This document shows, in pieces, positions 1-4,661 of a stretch of 6,127 nucleotides of DNA. Origin of the DNA: an uncultured Angelakisella sp. (lineage in GTDB: Bacteria > Bacillota > Clostridia > Oscillospirales > Ruminococcaceae); the NCBI GenBank assembly GCA_947564495.1, contig CANOCD010000074.1:1-6127 (forward strand), given 5' to 3'. Positions within the stretch are counted from its first letter, which is position 1. Each line of letters begins with the position of its first letter. The notes under the pieces were generated by a model. That model made no database searches, was not told where the DNA came from, and saw only the letters and a program-made list of their open reading frames with translations. A program made the position numbers and the translations under genes.

Positions 1-87
1 CAGGGCCGCATCGCCAAGGCCATCCGCACCGTGGTACGGGCCGCCGCCAACAAGGCCGGCATGAAGGCCGCCGTGGAAATCGACTAG
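1..87 (+). CDS. khpA: KH-domain RNA-binding protein KhpA, C-terminal 28 residues (partial)
   Basis: The reading frame is open from base 1 and stops at TAG 85-87, so only the C-terminus is present. The visible residues include G-R-I-A-K-A-I-R-T-V-V-R-A-A-A and end K-A-A-V-E-I-D. This matches the end of the single KH domain of KhpA (YlqC-type) proteins, where the G-K-x-G-R-x-A-K loop contacts RNA. KhpA pairs with KhpB and is linked in Gram-positive bacteria to RNA binding and to control of cell elongation and division. In Firmicutes it usually lies between rpsP and rimM, and rimM follows here, which supports the call. Identification rests on a short tail plus gene order. The start and the rest of the KH fold lie outside the window. 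Confidence 0.85.
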   Translation, partial: QGRIAKAIRTVVRAAANKAGMKAAVEID

Positions 88-90
88 GAA

Positions 91-213
91 GGGCACGCTG
101 ATGTTGGCGGAAGCCGGTTCGCATGGTTCAAGGCTGTTGCGGGCTTAGTCTCTATTTGGGGGAACGCCAACATTGGCGGTAGCCAACTGGCATGGCCCAA
201 GGCTGTTGCGGGC
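91..213. repeat. two diverged tandem copies of a ~54-base repeat in the khpA-rimM spacer
   Basis: Copy 1 is at about 91-144 and copy 2 at about 160-213, in register at a constant 69-base offset with no gap. The most conserved block is CAAGGCTGTTGCGGGC, identical at 129-144 and 198-213. TTGGCGG is identical at 104-110 and 173-179. Copy 2 contains an interrupted palindrome, CGCCAA-CA-TTGGCG, at 165-178. It also contains a potential hairpin with GGCCC at 194-198 and GGGCC at 210-214. No credible gene lies here: the minus-strand frames across it are a by-product of the repeat and the antisense of rimM. It could be a dispersed intergenic repeat or a structured piece of the khpA mRNA 3' end. Its function is not recognised. 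Confidence 0.75.
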
Positions 214-253
214 CTGGCTTTTGACCTTCCTTTGACTGCGGCAAGAAAACCTG

Positions 254-282
254 CCGGGGGCCGTAACGGTCCCCGGTTTTTT
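254..282 (+). terminator. intrinsic terminator between khpA and rimM, abutting the rimM RBS
   Basis: Bases 254-263 pair with 267-276 to give a ten-pair stem with one G-T pair and a TAA loop, followed at once by six T residues (277-282). This is a strong intrinsic terminator. The T-run ends only two bases before the rimM ribosome binding site AAGGAG (285-290), and no good promoter lies between. Transcription of rimM therefore appears to depend on read-through, making the element either an attenuator or a partial terminator. Alternatively, a promoter not recognised by eye may lie in the repeat region. Confidence 0.85.
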
Positions 283-296
283 GTAAGGAGTATTGC

Positions 297-803
297 GTGA
301 AGAAACGATTTTTGGAGTGCGGCAAGATCGTCTCCACCCACGGCCTGCGGGGGGAGGTCAAGGTCCTGCCCTGGTGCGACGGCCCGGAGGCCCTGCTGCC
401 CATCAAGACCTTCTACCTGGACAAAGGGGCCACCCCCAAAAAGGCGGAAAAGTGCCGGGTCCAGAAGAACATGGTCCTCCTCAAGCTGGAGGGGGTGGAC
501 ACCCCCGAGGCCGCCCAGGCCCTTCGGGGGCGGGTCCTCTGGCTGGACCGGGAGGAGGACACCCTGGAGGAGGGCCAGTATTACATCCAGGACCTCATCG
601 GCCTGACCGTGGAGGACGCCGACACCGGGGAGGTGTACGGGACCTTGCGGGACGTCTCCGAGACGGGGGCCAACGACGTCTACCACGTGGCCTTCCCCGA
701 CGGGCGGGTCCAGCTTGTCCCCGCCATCCCCCAGGTGGTGGAAAGGATCGACATCGACGGCGGAAGGATGCTCATCCGCCCTTTGGAGGGATTGTTTCTA
801 TGA
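297..803 (+). CDS. rimM: 16S rRNA processing / 30S maturation factor RimM
   Basis: RimM binds ribosomal protein S19 and assists late maturation of the head of the 30S subunit in the cytoplasm. The protein has 168 residues, typical for the family. Its N-terminal barrel begins with G-K-I-V-S-T-H-G-L-R-G-E (about residues 9-20). The C-terminal PRC-barrel contains Y-Y-I-Q-D-L-I-G-L, then T-G-A-N-D-V-Y-H-V, and near the end L-V-P-A-I-P. The start is GTG at 297, chosen because AAGGAG at 285-290 lies six bases upstream and the protein begins M-K-K-R-F at the expected place. Its TGA overlaps the trmD ATG (ATGA, 800-803), which suggests translational coupling. A terminator lies immediately upstream of the ribosome binding site, so expression may be attenuated relative to khpA. 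Confidence 0.95.
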   Translation: MKKRFLECGKIVSTHGLRGEVKVLPWCDGPEALLPIKTFYLDKGATPKKAEKCRVQKNMVLLKLEGVDTPEAAQALRGRVLWLDREEDTLEEGQYYIQDLIGLTVEDADTGEVYGTLRDVSETGANDVYHVAFPDGRVQLVPAIPQVVERIDIDGGRMLIRPLEGLFL

Positions 804-1567
804 TACCCCGGTTCGACATCGCCACCCTCTTTGTGGATATGTGCCAGACCGTCACCGACGAAAGCATCCTGGGCCGGGCCCAGCGGGCGGGGAAGATCGA
901 CGTCCGGTACTGGAACATCCGGGACTACGCCGGCAACAAGCACAACCGGGTGGATGACGCCACCTACGGCGGCGGCAAGGGGATGCTCATGCAGGCCGCC
1001 CCTGTCTACCGCTGCTGGGAGGCCGTCTGTGACTCCCTGGGGGAGAAGCCCTACGTGGTGTTCCCCTCCCCCCAGGGGAAACTGTTCACCCAGCAGAAGG
1101 CGGTGGAGCTCTCCAAGCGGCCACGGCTCATGTTTCTCTGCGGGCATTACGAGGGGGTGGACCAGCGGGTGCTGGACGCCATCGTGGACGAGGAGCTTTC
1201 CCTGGGGGACTTCGTCCTCACCGGGGGGGAGCTCCCCGCCCTGGCCATGGTGGACGCCGTGGCCCGCCTCTGCCCCGGGGTCCTCAGCGACGAAAGCTGC
1301 TTCACCGACGAGAGCCTCTACAACGGCCTGCTGGAATACCCCCAGTACAGCCACCCGGCGGTCTGGAACGGGGTGGAGGTGCCCCCGGTGCTCCTCACCG
1401 GCCACCACGCCAACATCGCCAAATGGCGGCGGGAGCAGTCCCTCCTGGCCACCTGGAAAAAGCGCCCCGACCTGCTGGAGACCGCCCCCCTCACCAAGGA
1501 GGACCGGGCCTTTCTGGACAAGTTCCGGGCGGAGGAAAATTCTGACAACGGAAGTGTTGCAACATGA
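800..1567 (+). CDS. trmD: tRNA (guanine-37-N1)-methyltransferase TrmD
   Basis: TrmD uses S-adenosylmethionine to methylate N1 of G37 next to the anticodon of several tRNAs, preventing +1 frameshifts. The protein has 255 residues, the normal length. The trefoil-knot SAM site is visible as G-H-Y-E-G-V-D-Q-R (about 115-123) and G-D-F-V-L-T-G-G-E-L-P-A (about 136-147). Y-G-G-G-K-G-M lies near 56-62, and the linker L-L-E-Y-P-Q-Y is followed by P-P-V-L-L-T-G-H-H-A-N-I. The linker reads Y-S-H-P where well-known enzymes have Y-T-R-P, a modest variation. The ATG overlaps the rimM stop, and the TGA overlaps the next gene's ATG (1564-1567), so three genes form a tightly coupled unit. A longer in-frame reading upstream overlaps rimM and is rejected because TrmD homology starts at this ATG. 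Confidence 0.97.
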   Translation: MIPRFDIATLFVDMCQTVTDESILGRAQRAGKIDVRYWNIRDYAGNKHNRVDDATYGGGKGMLMQAAPVYRCWEAVCDSLGEKPYVVFPSPQGKLFTQQKAVELSKRPRLMFLCGHYEGVDQRVLDAIVDEELSLGDFVLTGGELPALAMVDAVARLCPGVLSDESCFTDESLYNGLLEYPQYSHPAVWNGVEVPPVLLTGHHANIAKWRREQSLLATWKKRPDLLETAPLTKEDRAFLDKFRAEENSDNGSVAT

Positions 1568-2292
1568 CAGGAACTATCATCAACACCCTGGCGGTAGTGG
1601 CCGGGGGGATCATCGGCCTCTGCATCAAGAAGGGCCTCCCGGACCGGATCAACCAGGCGGTGACCTATATGCTGGGGCTTTCCACCGGCATCATCGGCCT
1701 CAACGGCATCCTGTCCACCATGCTTGCGGTGGATACCGCCACCGGGCGGGTCTCCTCCTCCGGGGAACTGCTCCTCCTGGGGAGCCTGGCCCTGGGGACC
1801 CTGGCGGGGGAGCTCCTCCACATCGAGGAACGGCTGGACGGCGCCGGGGCGGCCATCGAGAGGAAACTAAAGGCCGGGAACTTCTCCAAGGGGTTTATCA
1901 GCGCCTCGGTGCTGTTCTGCGCCGGGGCTATGACCATCATGGGCTCCATCCAGGACGGCCTGGGCCAGGGGTACACCATCCTCCTCACCAAAAGCTCCCT
2001 GGACTTCATCGCCGCCATCATCCTGGCCTCCGGCCTGGGGATCGGGGTGCCCTGCTCCGCCCTGACGGTGCTGGTCTACCAGGGAGCCCTCACCCTCCTG
2101 GCGGGGACCCTCCGGGAGGTGCTGGCGGGGGCGCTGCTGGACCAGCTCTGCATGGTGGGCTACGCCATCGTCCTGTGCATCGGCATCAATTTCTTCGGGG
2201 TGGTCAAGATCAAGACCGCCAACCTCCTCCCCGCCCTGGCGGTCCCTGTCCTGTATAATCTGCTGATACCGTTGAAAACTTTATGGATATGA
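1564..2292 (+). CDS. DUF554 family multi-pass membrane protein (YqgA/YdfK-like)
   Basis: This 242-residue protein is hydrophobic almost throughout, with about six to seven likely membrane segments (roughly residues 5-21, 34-55, 69-85, 111-128, 140-165, 195-213 and 219-238). Its start, M-T-G-T-I-I-N-T-L-A-V-V-A-G-G-I-I-G, and the later S-L-D-F-I-A-A-I-I-L-A-S-G-L-G-I-G are hallmarks of the DUF554 family, as I know it. The biochemical role of that family is unknown; transport is often suggested from topology. The longest soluble stretch (about 86-108) is charged and probably cytoplasmic. The ATG overlaps the trmD stop codon (ATGA), so translation is likely coupled. The usual neighbour here, rplS (ribosomal protein L19), is missing. 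Family assignment is confident; function is not. Confidence 0.9.
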   Translation: MTGTIINTLAVVAGGIIGLCIKKGLPDRINQAVTYMLGLSTGIIGLNGILSTMLAVDTATGRVSSSGELLLLGSLALGTLAGELLHIEERLDGAGAAIERKLKAGNFSKGFISASVLFCAGAMTIMGSIQDGLGQGYTILLTKSSLDFIAAIILASGLGIGVPCSALTVLVYQGALTLLAGTLREVLAGALLDQLCMVGYAIVLCIGINFFGVVKIKTANLLPALAVPVLYNLLIPLKTLWI

Positions 2293-2311
2293 TGCACAAA
2301 TAACCGAATTT

Positions 2312-2344
2312 TTTTCTGCGGCTATCTGGAAAACAAGCAGAAAA
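2312..2344. repeat. 8-base inverted repeat downstream of the DUF554 gene
   Basis: TTTTCTGC at 2312-2319 is the exact reverse complement of GCAGAAAA at 2337-2344, with 17 bases between. It lies 20 bases past the DUF554 stop codon and could fold in the operon mRNA. No T-run follows on the plus strand, so it is not a standard terminator by itself. Confidence 0.5.
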
Positions 2345-2348
2345 TCCG

Positions 2349-2375
2349 AAAAAACCCCATCTTTGGGCAGTTTTT
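2349..2375 (+). terminator. weak candidate terminator for the rimM-trmD-DUF554 operon
   Basis: Six A residues (2349-2354), then CCCA (2356-2359), a TCTT loop, TGGG (2364-2367), CAG and five T residues (2371-2375) can form a small hairpin with flanking A-T pairing. The GC stem is only four pairs, so this is weak. It is listed because the operon should end before the ptsH promoter and nothing stronger is visible in 2293-2378. Confidence 0.3.
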
Positions 2376-2390
2376 CCGTTGACGGAAAAA
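2371..2390. promoter_or_regulatory. 20-base inverted repeat covering the ptsH -35: candidate operator
   Basis: TTTTTCCGT (2371-2379) and ACGGAAAAA (2382-2390) are perfect 9-base inverted arms around a TG centre. The -35 hexamer TTGACG (2379-2384) lies within the palindrome. The short centre rules out a good RNA hairpin, and the element is upstream of the expected transcript start. A dimeric DNA-binding protein is the natural reading, most simply a repressor. I do not recognise the motif as that of a known regulator. Confidence 0.55.
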
Positions 2391-2407
2391 GCCTCTGCCT
2401 TTATAAT
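2379..2407 (+). promoter_or_regulatory. sigma-A promoter of ptsH
   Basis: TTGACG at 2379-2384 and a perfect TATAAT at 2402-2407 are separated by exactly 17 bases. Transcription should start near 2413-2415, giving a leader of about 100 bases before the ptsH ATG. This is the strongest promoter visible in the window, as expected for an abundant protein such as HPr. Confidence 0.9.
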
Positions 2408-2447
2408 CTAGGGGTACGCTTAGGTTATCATCAAACCATCCCGCCCT

Positions 2448-2489
2448 GGGGTCCGGCAGGCATACTTTGGAAAGGGAGCCCGGAACCCC
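2448..2489 (+). promoter_or_regulatory. stable hairpin in the ptsH mRNA leader
   Basis: GGGGTCCGG (2448-2456) pairs with CCGGAACCCC (2480-2489) as nine base pairs with a single bulged A (2484), enclosing a 23-base loop. It lies about 35 bases after the expected transcript start and ends 13 bases before the ribosome binding site AAGGAG (2503-2508). It could stabilise the mRNA or take part in leader control. No known riboswitch class is recognised. Confidence 0.5.
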
Positions 2490-2516
2490 TCGAAGCAGAG
2501 ACAAGGAGAATTGATT

Positions 2517-2780
2517 ATGTTTGTGAAAGAAGTTGCCGTTCAGAACCACGTGGGGCTCCACGCCCGCCCCGCCACCTTCTTTATCCAGAAGGCCAACGAG
2601 TTCAAGTCCTCCATTTGGGTGGAAAAGGAGGAGCGCCGGGTCAACGCAAAGAGCCTGCTGGGGGTCCTCTCCCTGGGCATCGTCGGCGGCACCAACATCA
2701 AGGTCATCGCCGACGGCGCCGACGAGCAGCAGGCCGTTGAGGCCCTGGTAAAGCTGGTCGCCTCCGGTTTTTCCGAGTAA
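2517..2780 (+). CDS. ptsH: phosphocarrier protein HPr
   Basis: HPr passes phosphate from enzyme I to the sugar-specific EIIA domains of the PTS in the cytoplasm. In Gram-positive bacteria, the Ser46-phosphorylated form made by HPr kinase is the CcpA co-repressor in carbon catabolite control. The protein has 87 residues, the usual length. The active site G-L-H-A-R-P-A puts the catalytic histidine at residue 15, and N-A-K-S-L-L-G-V puts the regulatory serine at residue 46. Both sites are intact, so this is HPr rather than Crh. The ATG at 2517 is chosen because AAGGAG (2503-2508) lies eight bases upstream; the in-frame TTG at 2511 would be only two bases from it. Enzyme I (ptsI) is not adjacent. 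The gene has its own promoter, leader and terminator, suggesting a separately controlled unit. Confidence 0.96.
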   Translation: MFVKEVAVQNHVGLHARPATFFIQKANEFKSSIWVEKEERRVNAKSLLGVLSLGIVGGTNIKVIADGADEQQAVEALVKLVASGFSE

Positions 2781-2812
2781 GAGGCCAACGGGAAAGTAAA
2801 ACCAAAAAAGGG

Positions 2813-2849
2813 AGCCGTTCCATCCGCTCTTGGGATGGGACGGCTTTTT
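2813..2849 (+). terminator. intrinsic terminator of ptsH, abutting the next gene's RBS
   Basis: Bases 2813-2825 pair with 2833-2845 (thirteen pairs, one of them G-T) around a seven-base loop. Four more T residues follow the paired T at 2845. An A-rich run lies upstream (2799-2809). The T-run ends two bases before AAGGAG (2852-2857) of the lipoprotein gene, the same layout as at rimM. No promoter is visible between, so the next gene may rely on read-through from ptsH. Confidence 0.9.
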
Positions 2850-2862
2850 CTAAGGAGCTGCT

Positions 2863-4206
2863 ATGAGAACCACCCGCCTTTTCGCCGCCGCCCTGGCCCT
2901 CTCCCTGGCTCTGGCCGCCTGCGCCCCCCGGGAGCCCGCCCCCGTCCCTAGGCCGGACCTCCTCCCCCAAGGGACCGCCCTGGAGCTGGTGGTGGCCACC
3001 GACCTCCACTTCCTGGACCCCGCCATCGTCCGGGAGGGGGATGCCTTCACCGCCGCCTACGCCTACGGGGACGGCAAGCAGATCAACTACATCTCCCAGC
3101 TGGTGGACGTCTTTGTGGCCGAGATGCTGGAGCGGCGCCCCGCCGCCGTCCTCCTCACCGGGGATCTGACCCTCAACGGGGAGCGGATGAGCCACCTGGA
3201 GCTGGCCCGCCGCCTGGCCGCTCTGCCCCAGGCGGGGATACCCGCCCTGGTCATCCCGGGGAACCACGACATCCTCAACGCCTTCGCCTCGGGGTACAAC
3301 CGGGACAAGATGTACGACGTCCGGTCGGTGGACCCGGAGGAGTTCGCCGAGATTTACGCCGACCTGGGCTACGGCCAGGCCGCCAGCCGGGACACCGCCA
3401 GCCTCAGCTACACCTGGCCCCTTTCCGACGACCTGTGGCTCATCCTCCTGGACACCAACCTCTACGAGCGGGACGGCAGCCGGAGCATCCCCCAGAACGC
3501 CGGGGCCCTCCCCAAGGAGACGCTGGCCTGGCTGGAGGGCCAGCTGGCGGAGGCCGAAAGCCAAGGGGCGGAGGTCATCACCGCCACCCACCACAACCTC
3601 TTAAACCACAGCAGCCGCCTCCGGGAGGGCTACACCCTGGACAACGCCGATGAGATGCTGGCCGTCCTGGAAAAGCACGGCGTCCGGGTGAACCTCAGCG
3701 GCCACGTCCACATCCAGGACATCGCCGGGGAGAAGCTGGGGGGCCGGGAGTTCTACGACATCGCCACCAGCTCCTACGCCGTCTACACCAACCAGTACGG
3801 GGTGCTGGAGTATCAGCCCGGGGCGGAGCTCCGCTATCATGCCCAAGAGGCCGACGTGGAGGGCTGGGCCCGAAGGGCCGGCGTCCAGGACCCCGACCTC
3901 CTGGCCTTTGAGGACTACTCCTACCGGTTCTTCTACGACATCTCCAAGGAGCGGTCCTACGTCAGCCTGGTCATGGCCCAGCTGAACAAGGACGCCGACC
4001 TGGAGCTGATGAGCCAGACCATGGCCATCCTCAACCCGGCCTATTTCAGCGGCTGCGCCGGCCAGCTCCGGGAGGAGGTCAGGCAGAGCGACCACTACGC
4101 CATGTGGCGCAAGCACAGCGGCTTCGCCCCCATCGGCTACATCAACAGTATGCTGGAGGAGCGGGAGCTGGACCCCAGGCAGATCACCATCCCCCTGACA
4201 GACTGA
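2863..4206 (+). CDS. metallophosphoesterase lipoprotein (calcineurin-like, exported)
   Basis: This 447-residue protein has a short Arg-containing N-terminus, a hydrophobic segment and a lipobox ending L-A-A-C with Cys20. It is therefore probably lipid-anchored on the outer face of the membrane. The catalytic domain (about 40-285) has the full dinuclear metal set: D47-x-H49, G-D at 100-101, G-N-H-D at 133-136, H243-H244 and G-H-V-H at 280-283. The family hydrolyses phosphomono- or phosphodiesters. The substrate cannot be told here, and extracellular nucleotides or cell-wall polymers are only guesses. Residues about 300-447 form a C-terminal region I do not recognise, with many aromatic residues. 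AAGGAG at 2852-2857 is five bases before the ATG. No own promoter is visible, and a terminator precedes it directly. A bidirectional terminator follows. Codon use matches the housekeeping genes. Confidence 0.9.
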   Translation: MRTTRLFAAALALSLALAACAPREPAPVPRPDLLPQGTALELVVATDLHFLDPAIVREGDAFTAAYAYGDGKQINYISQLVDVFVAEMLERRPAAVLLTGDLTLNGERMSHLELARRLAALPQAGIPALVIPGNHDILNAFASGYNRDKMYDVRSVDPEEFAEIYADLGYGQAASRDTASLSYTWPLSDDLWLILLDTNLYERDGSRSIPQNAGALPKETLAWLEGQLAEAESQGAEVITATHHNLLNHSSRLREGYTLDNADEMLAVLEKHGVRVNLSGHVHIQDIAGEKLGGREFYDIATSSYAVYTNQYGVLEYQPGAELRYHAQEADVEGWARRAGVQDPDLLAFEDYSYRFFYDISKERSYVSLVMAQLNKDADLELMSQTMAILNPAYFSGCAGQLREEVRQSDHYAMWRKHSGFAPIGYINSMLEERELDPRQITIPLTD

Positions 4207-4216
4207 CGAAAAGCAG

Positions 4217-4257
4217 AAAAGGCGTCCCCCGGGAAAGCCCAGGGGGACGCCTTTTTT
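4217..4257. terminator. bidirectional terminator between the convergent lipoprotein and DUF1540 genes
   Basis: GGCGTCCCCC (4221-4230) pairs with GGGGGACGCC (4242-4251) in a perfect ten-base-pair stem. Inner GGG/CCC pairing is also possible. Six T residues (4252-4257) follow on the plus strand. On the minus strand the stem is followed by TTTT (4217-4220 reversed), with a second T-run a little further on. It can thus end transcripts arriving from both sides. Confidence 0.93.
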
Positions 4258-4286
4258 CTCCGGCAAAAGGGGAAAGGTCACTTCGT

Positions 4287-4305
4287 CGGGCCCGGAAAGG
4301 GCCCG
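4287..4305. repeat. short GC hairpin near the end of the DUF1540 transcript
   Basis: CGGGCCC (4287-4293) and GGGCCCG (4299-4305) form a seven-pair stem with a GGAAA loop (plus-strand reading). There is no T-run on either side. It lies in the 3' untranslated part of the minus-strand transcript and may protect its end. Confidence 0.45.
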
Positions 4306-4325
4306 GGGATCTTGGCTCACGGTTT

Positions 4326-4499
4326 TTACTTCAGCTGGAAGGACTGGCAGTCGGTGCACTGGTCCATGGTGGGGTTCATCTCGTGGGTGCCCACCTGGAT
4401 GCGGTCCAGGCTGCAAAAATCGGCGTTGTCGCAGTGGTTGCGGCAGTTGGTAACGGTGCAGGCAATGGCCTTGTTGGCGTGGTTGCAGTTGCAGCTCAT
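4326..4499 (-). CDS. DUF1540 small cysteine-rich protein, 57 aa
   Basis: The minus-strand frame starts at ATG 4499-4497 and ends at TAA 4328-4326, giving 57 residues with eight cysteines (3, 5, 14, 19, 23, 29, 48, 51) and histidines at 7, 22 and 39. The core C-T-V-T-N-C-R-N-H-C (14-23), C29, then D-R-I-Q-V and the final C-T-D-C-x-S-F match the DUF1540 family as I know it, which is common in Clostridia and spore formers. Its function is not established; the cysteine spacing suggests metal binding. AGGAGG (reverse of 4508-4513) is eight or so bases upstream, a strong ribosome binding site. That site is also one arm of an 11-base inverted repeat and could be masked in the mRNA. The gene lies downstream of the XRE gene on the same strand with no clear promoter between, so cotranscription is likely. 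Confidence 0.88.
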   Translation of the reverse strand: MSCNCNHANKAIACTVTNCRNHCDNADFCSLDRIQVGTHEMNPTMDQCTDCQSFQLK

Positions 4500-4506
4500 A
4501 AGAAGA

Positions 4507-4617
4507 TCCTCCTGTATTGGGGTGTTGGTTTTGGGGAAAGGACACGGGCGGCGGGATGGTTTCGCTGCCGCCCGCTGGTGTTATTGTGGCCCCGGCCGGC
4601 CGAAAGATACAGGAGGA
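4507..4617 (-). promoter_or_regulatory. structured leader of DUF1540: inverted repeat masking the RBS
   Basis: TCCTCCTGTAT (4507-4517) and ATACAGGAGGA (4607-4617) are perfect 11-base reverse complements, 89 bases apart. On the minus-strand transcript the 5' arm is an anti-ribosome-binding site and the 3' arm contains the DUF1540 AGGAGG, so pairing would hide it. Between the arms, CGGGCGGC (4545-4552) and GCCGCCCG (4567-4574) form a second, eight-pair hairpin with a 14-base loop. GC-rich GGCC repeats at about 4588-4601 may form a third. The layout resembles a translational on/off leader. No known riboswitch class is recognised. Confidence 0.6.
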
Positions 4618-4630
4618 AATCTGGCAGTCA

Positions 4631-4661
4631 TCCCGGGTTTTTCCGGGAATTTTTATTTTTT
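4631..4661 (+). terminator. plus-strand terminator with no plus-strand gene upstream
   Basis: TCCCGG (4631-4636) and CCGGGA (4643-4648) form a six-pair stem with a GTTTTT loop. T-rich sequence follows: TTTTT at 4650-4654, A, then TTTTTT at 4656-4661. This directs termination on the plus strand only; on the minus strand no T-run follows the stem. It overlaps the stop codon of the minus-strand XRE gene. No plus-strand coding sequence exists between the terminator at 4257 and this point, so it may end a small or antisense RNA, or block transcription into the XRE gene. Confidence 0.65.

Noticed and set aside
221..249. Possible promoter for rimM (TTGACC at 221, TTGACT at 232)
   Set aside because: Neither has a credible -10 at 16-18 bases; the position after TTGACT falls in the terminator stem.
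84..686. 200-codon minus-strand open frame across the spacer repeats
   Set aside because: Most of it is antisense to rimM and the remainder merely translates the two repeats.
831..2258. 475-codon plus-strand open frame
   Set aside because: It is out of frame across trmD and DUF554, and its Ser/Pro/Thr/Gly-rich product has no homology that I can see, whereas the other frame gives clear TrmD and DUF554.
2511..2519. TTG 2511 as the start of ptsH
   Set aside because: Only two bases from the ribosome binding site; ATG 2517 gives correct spacing and places His15 and Ser46 exactly.
2704..3594. 296-codon minus-strand open frame
   Set aside because: Antisense to the lipoprotein gene; Gly/Val-rich, no ribosome binding site, no motif.
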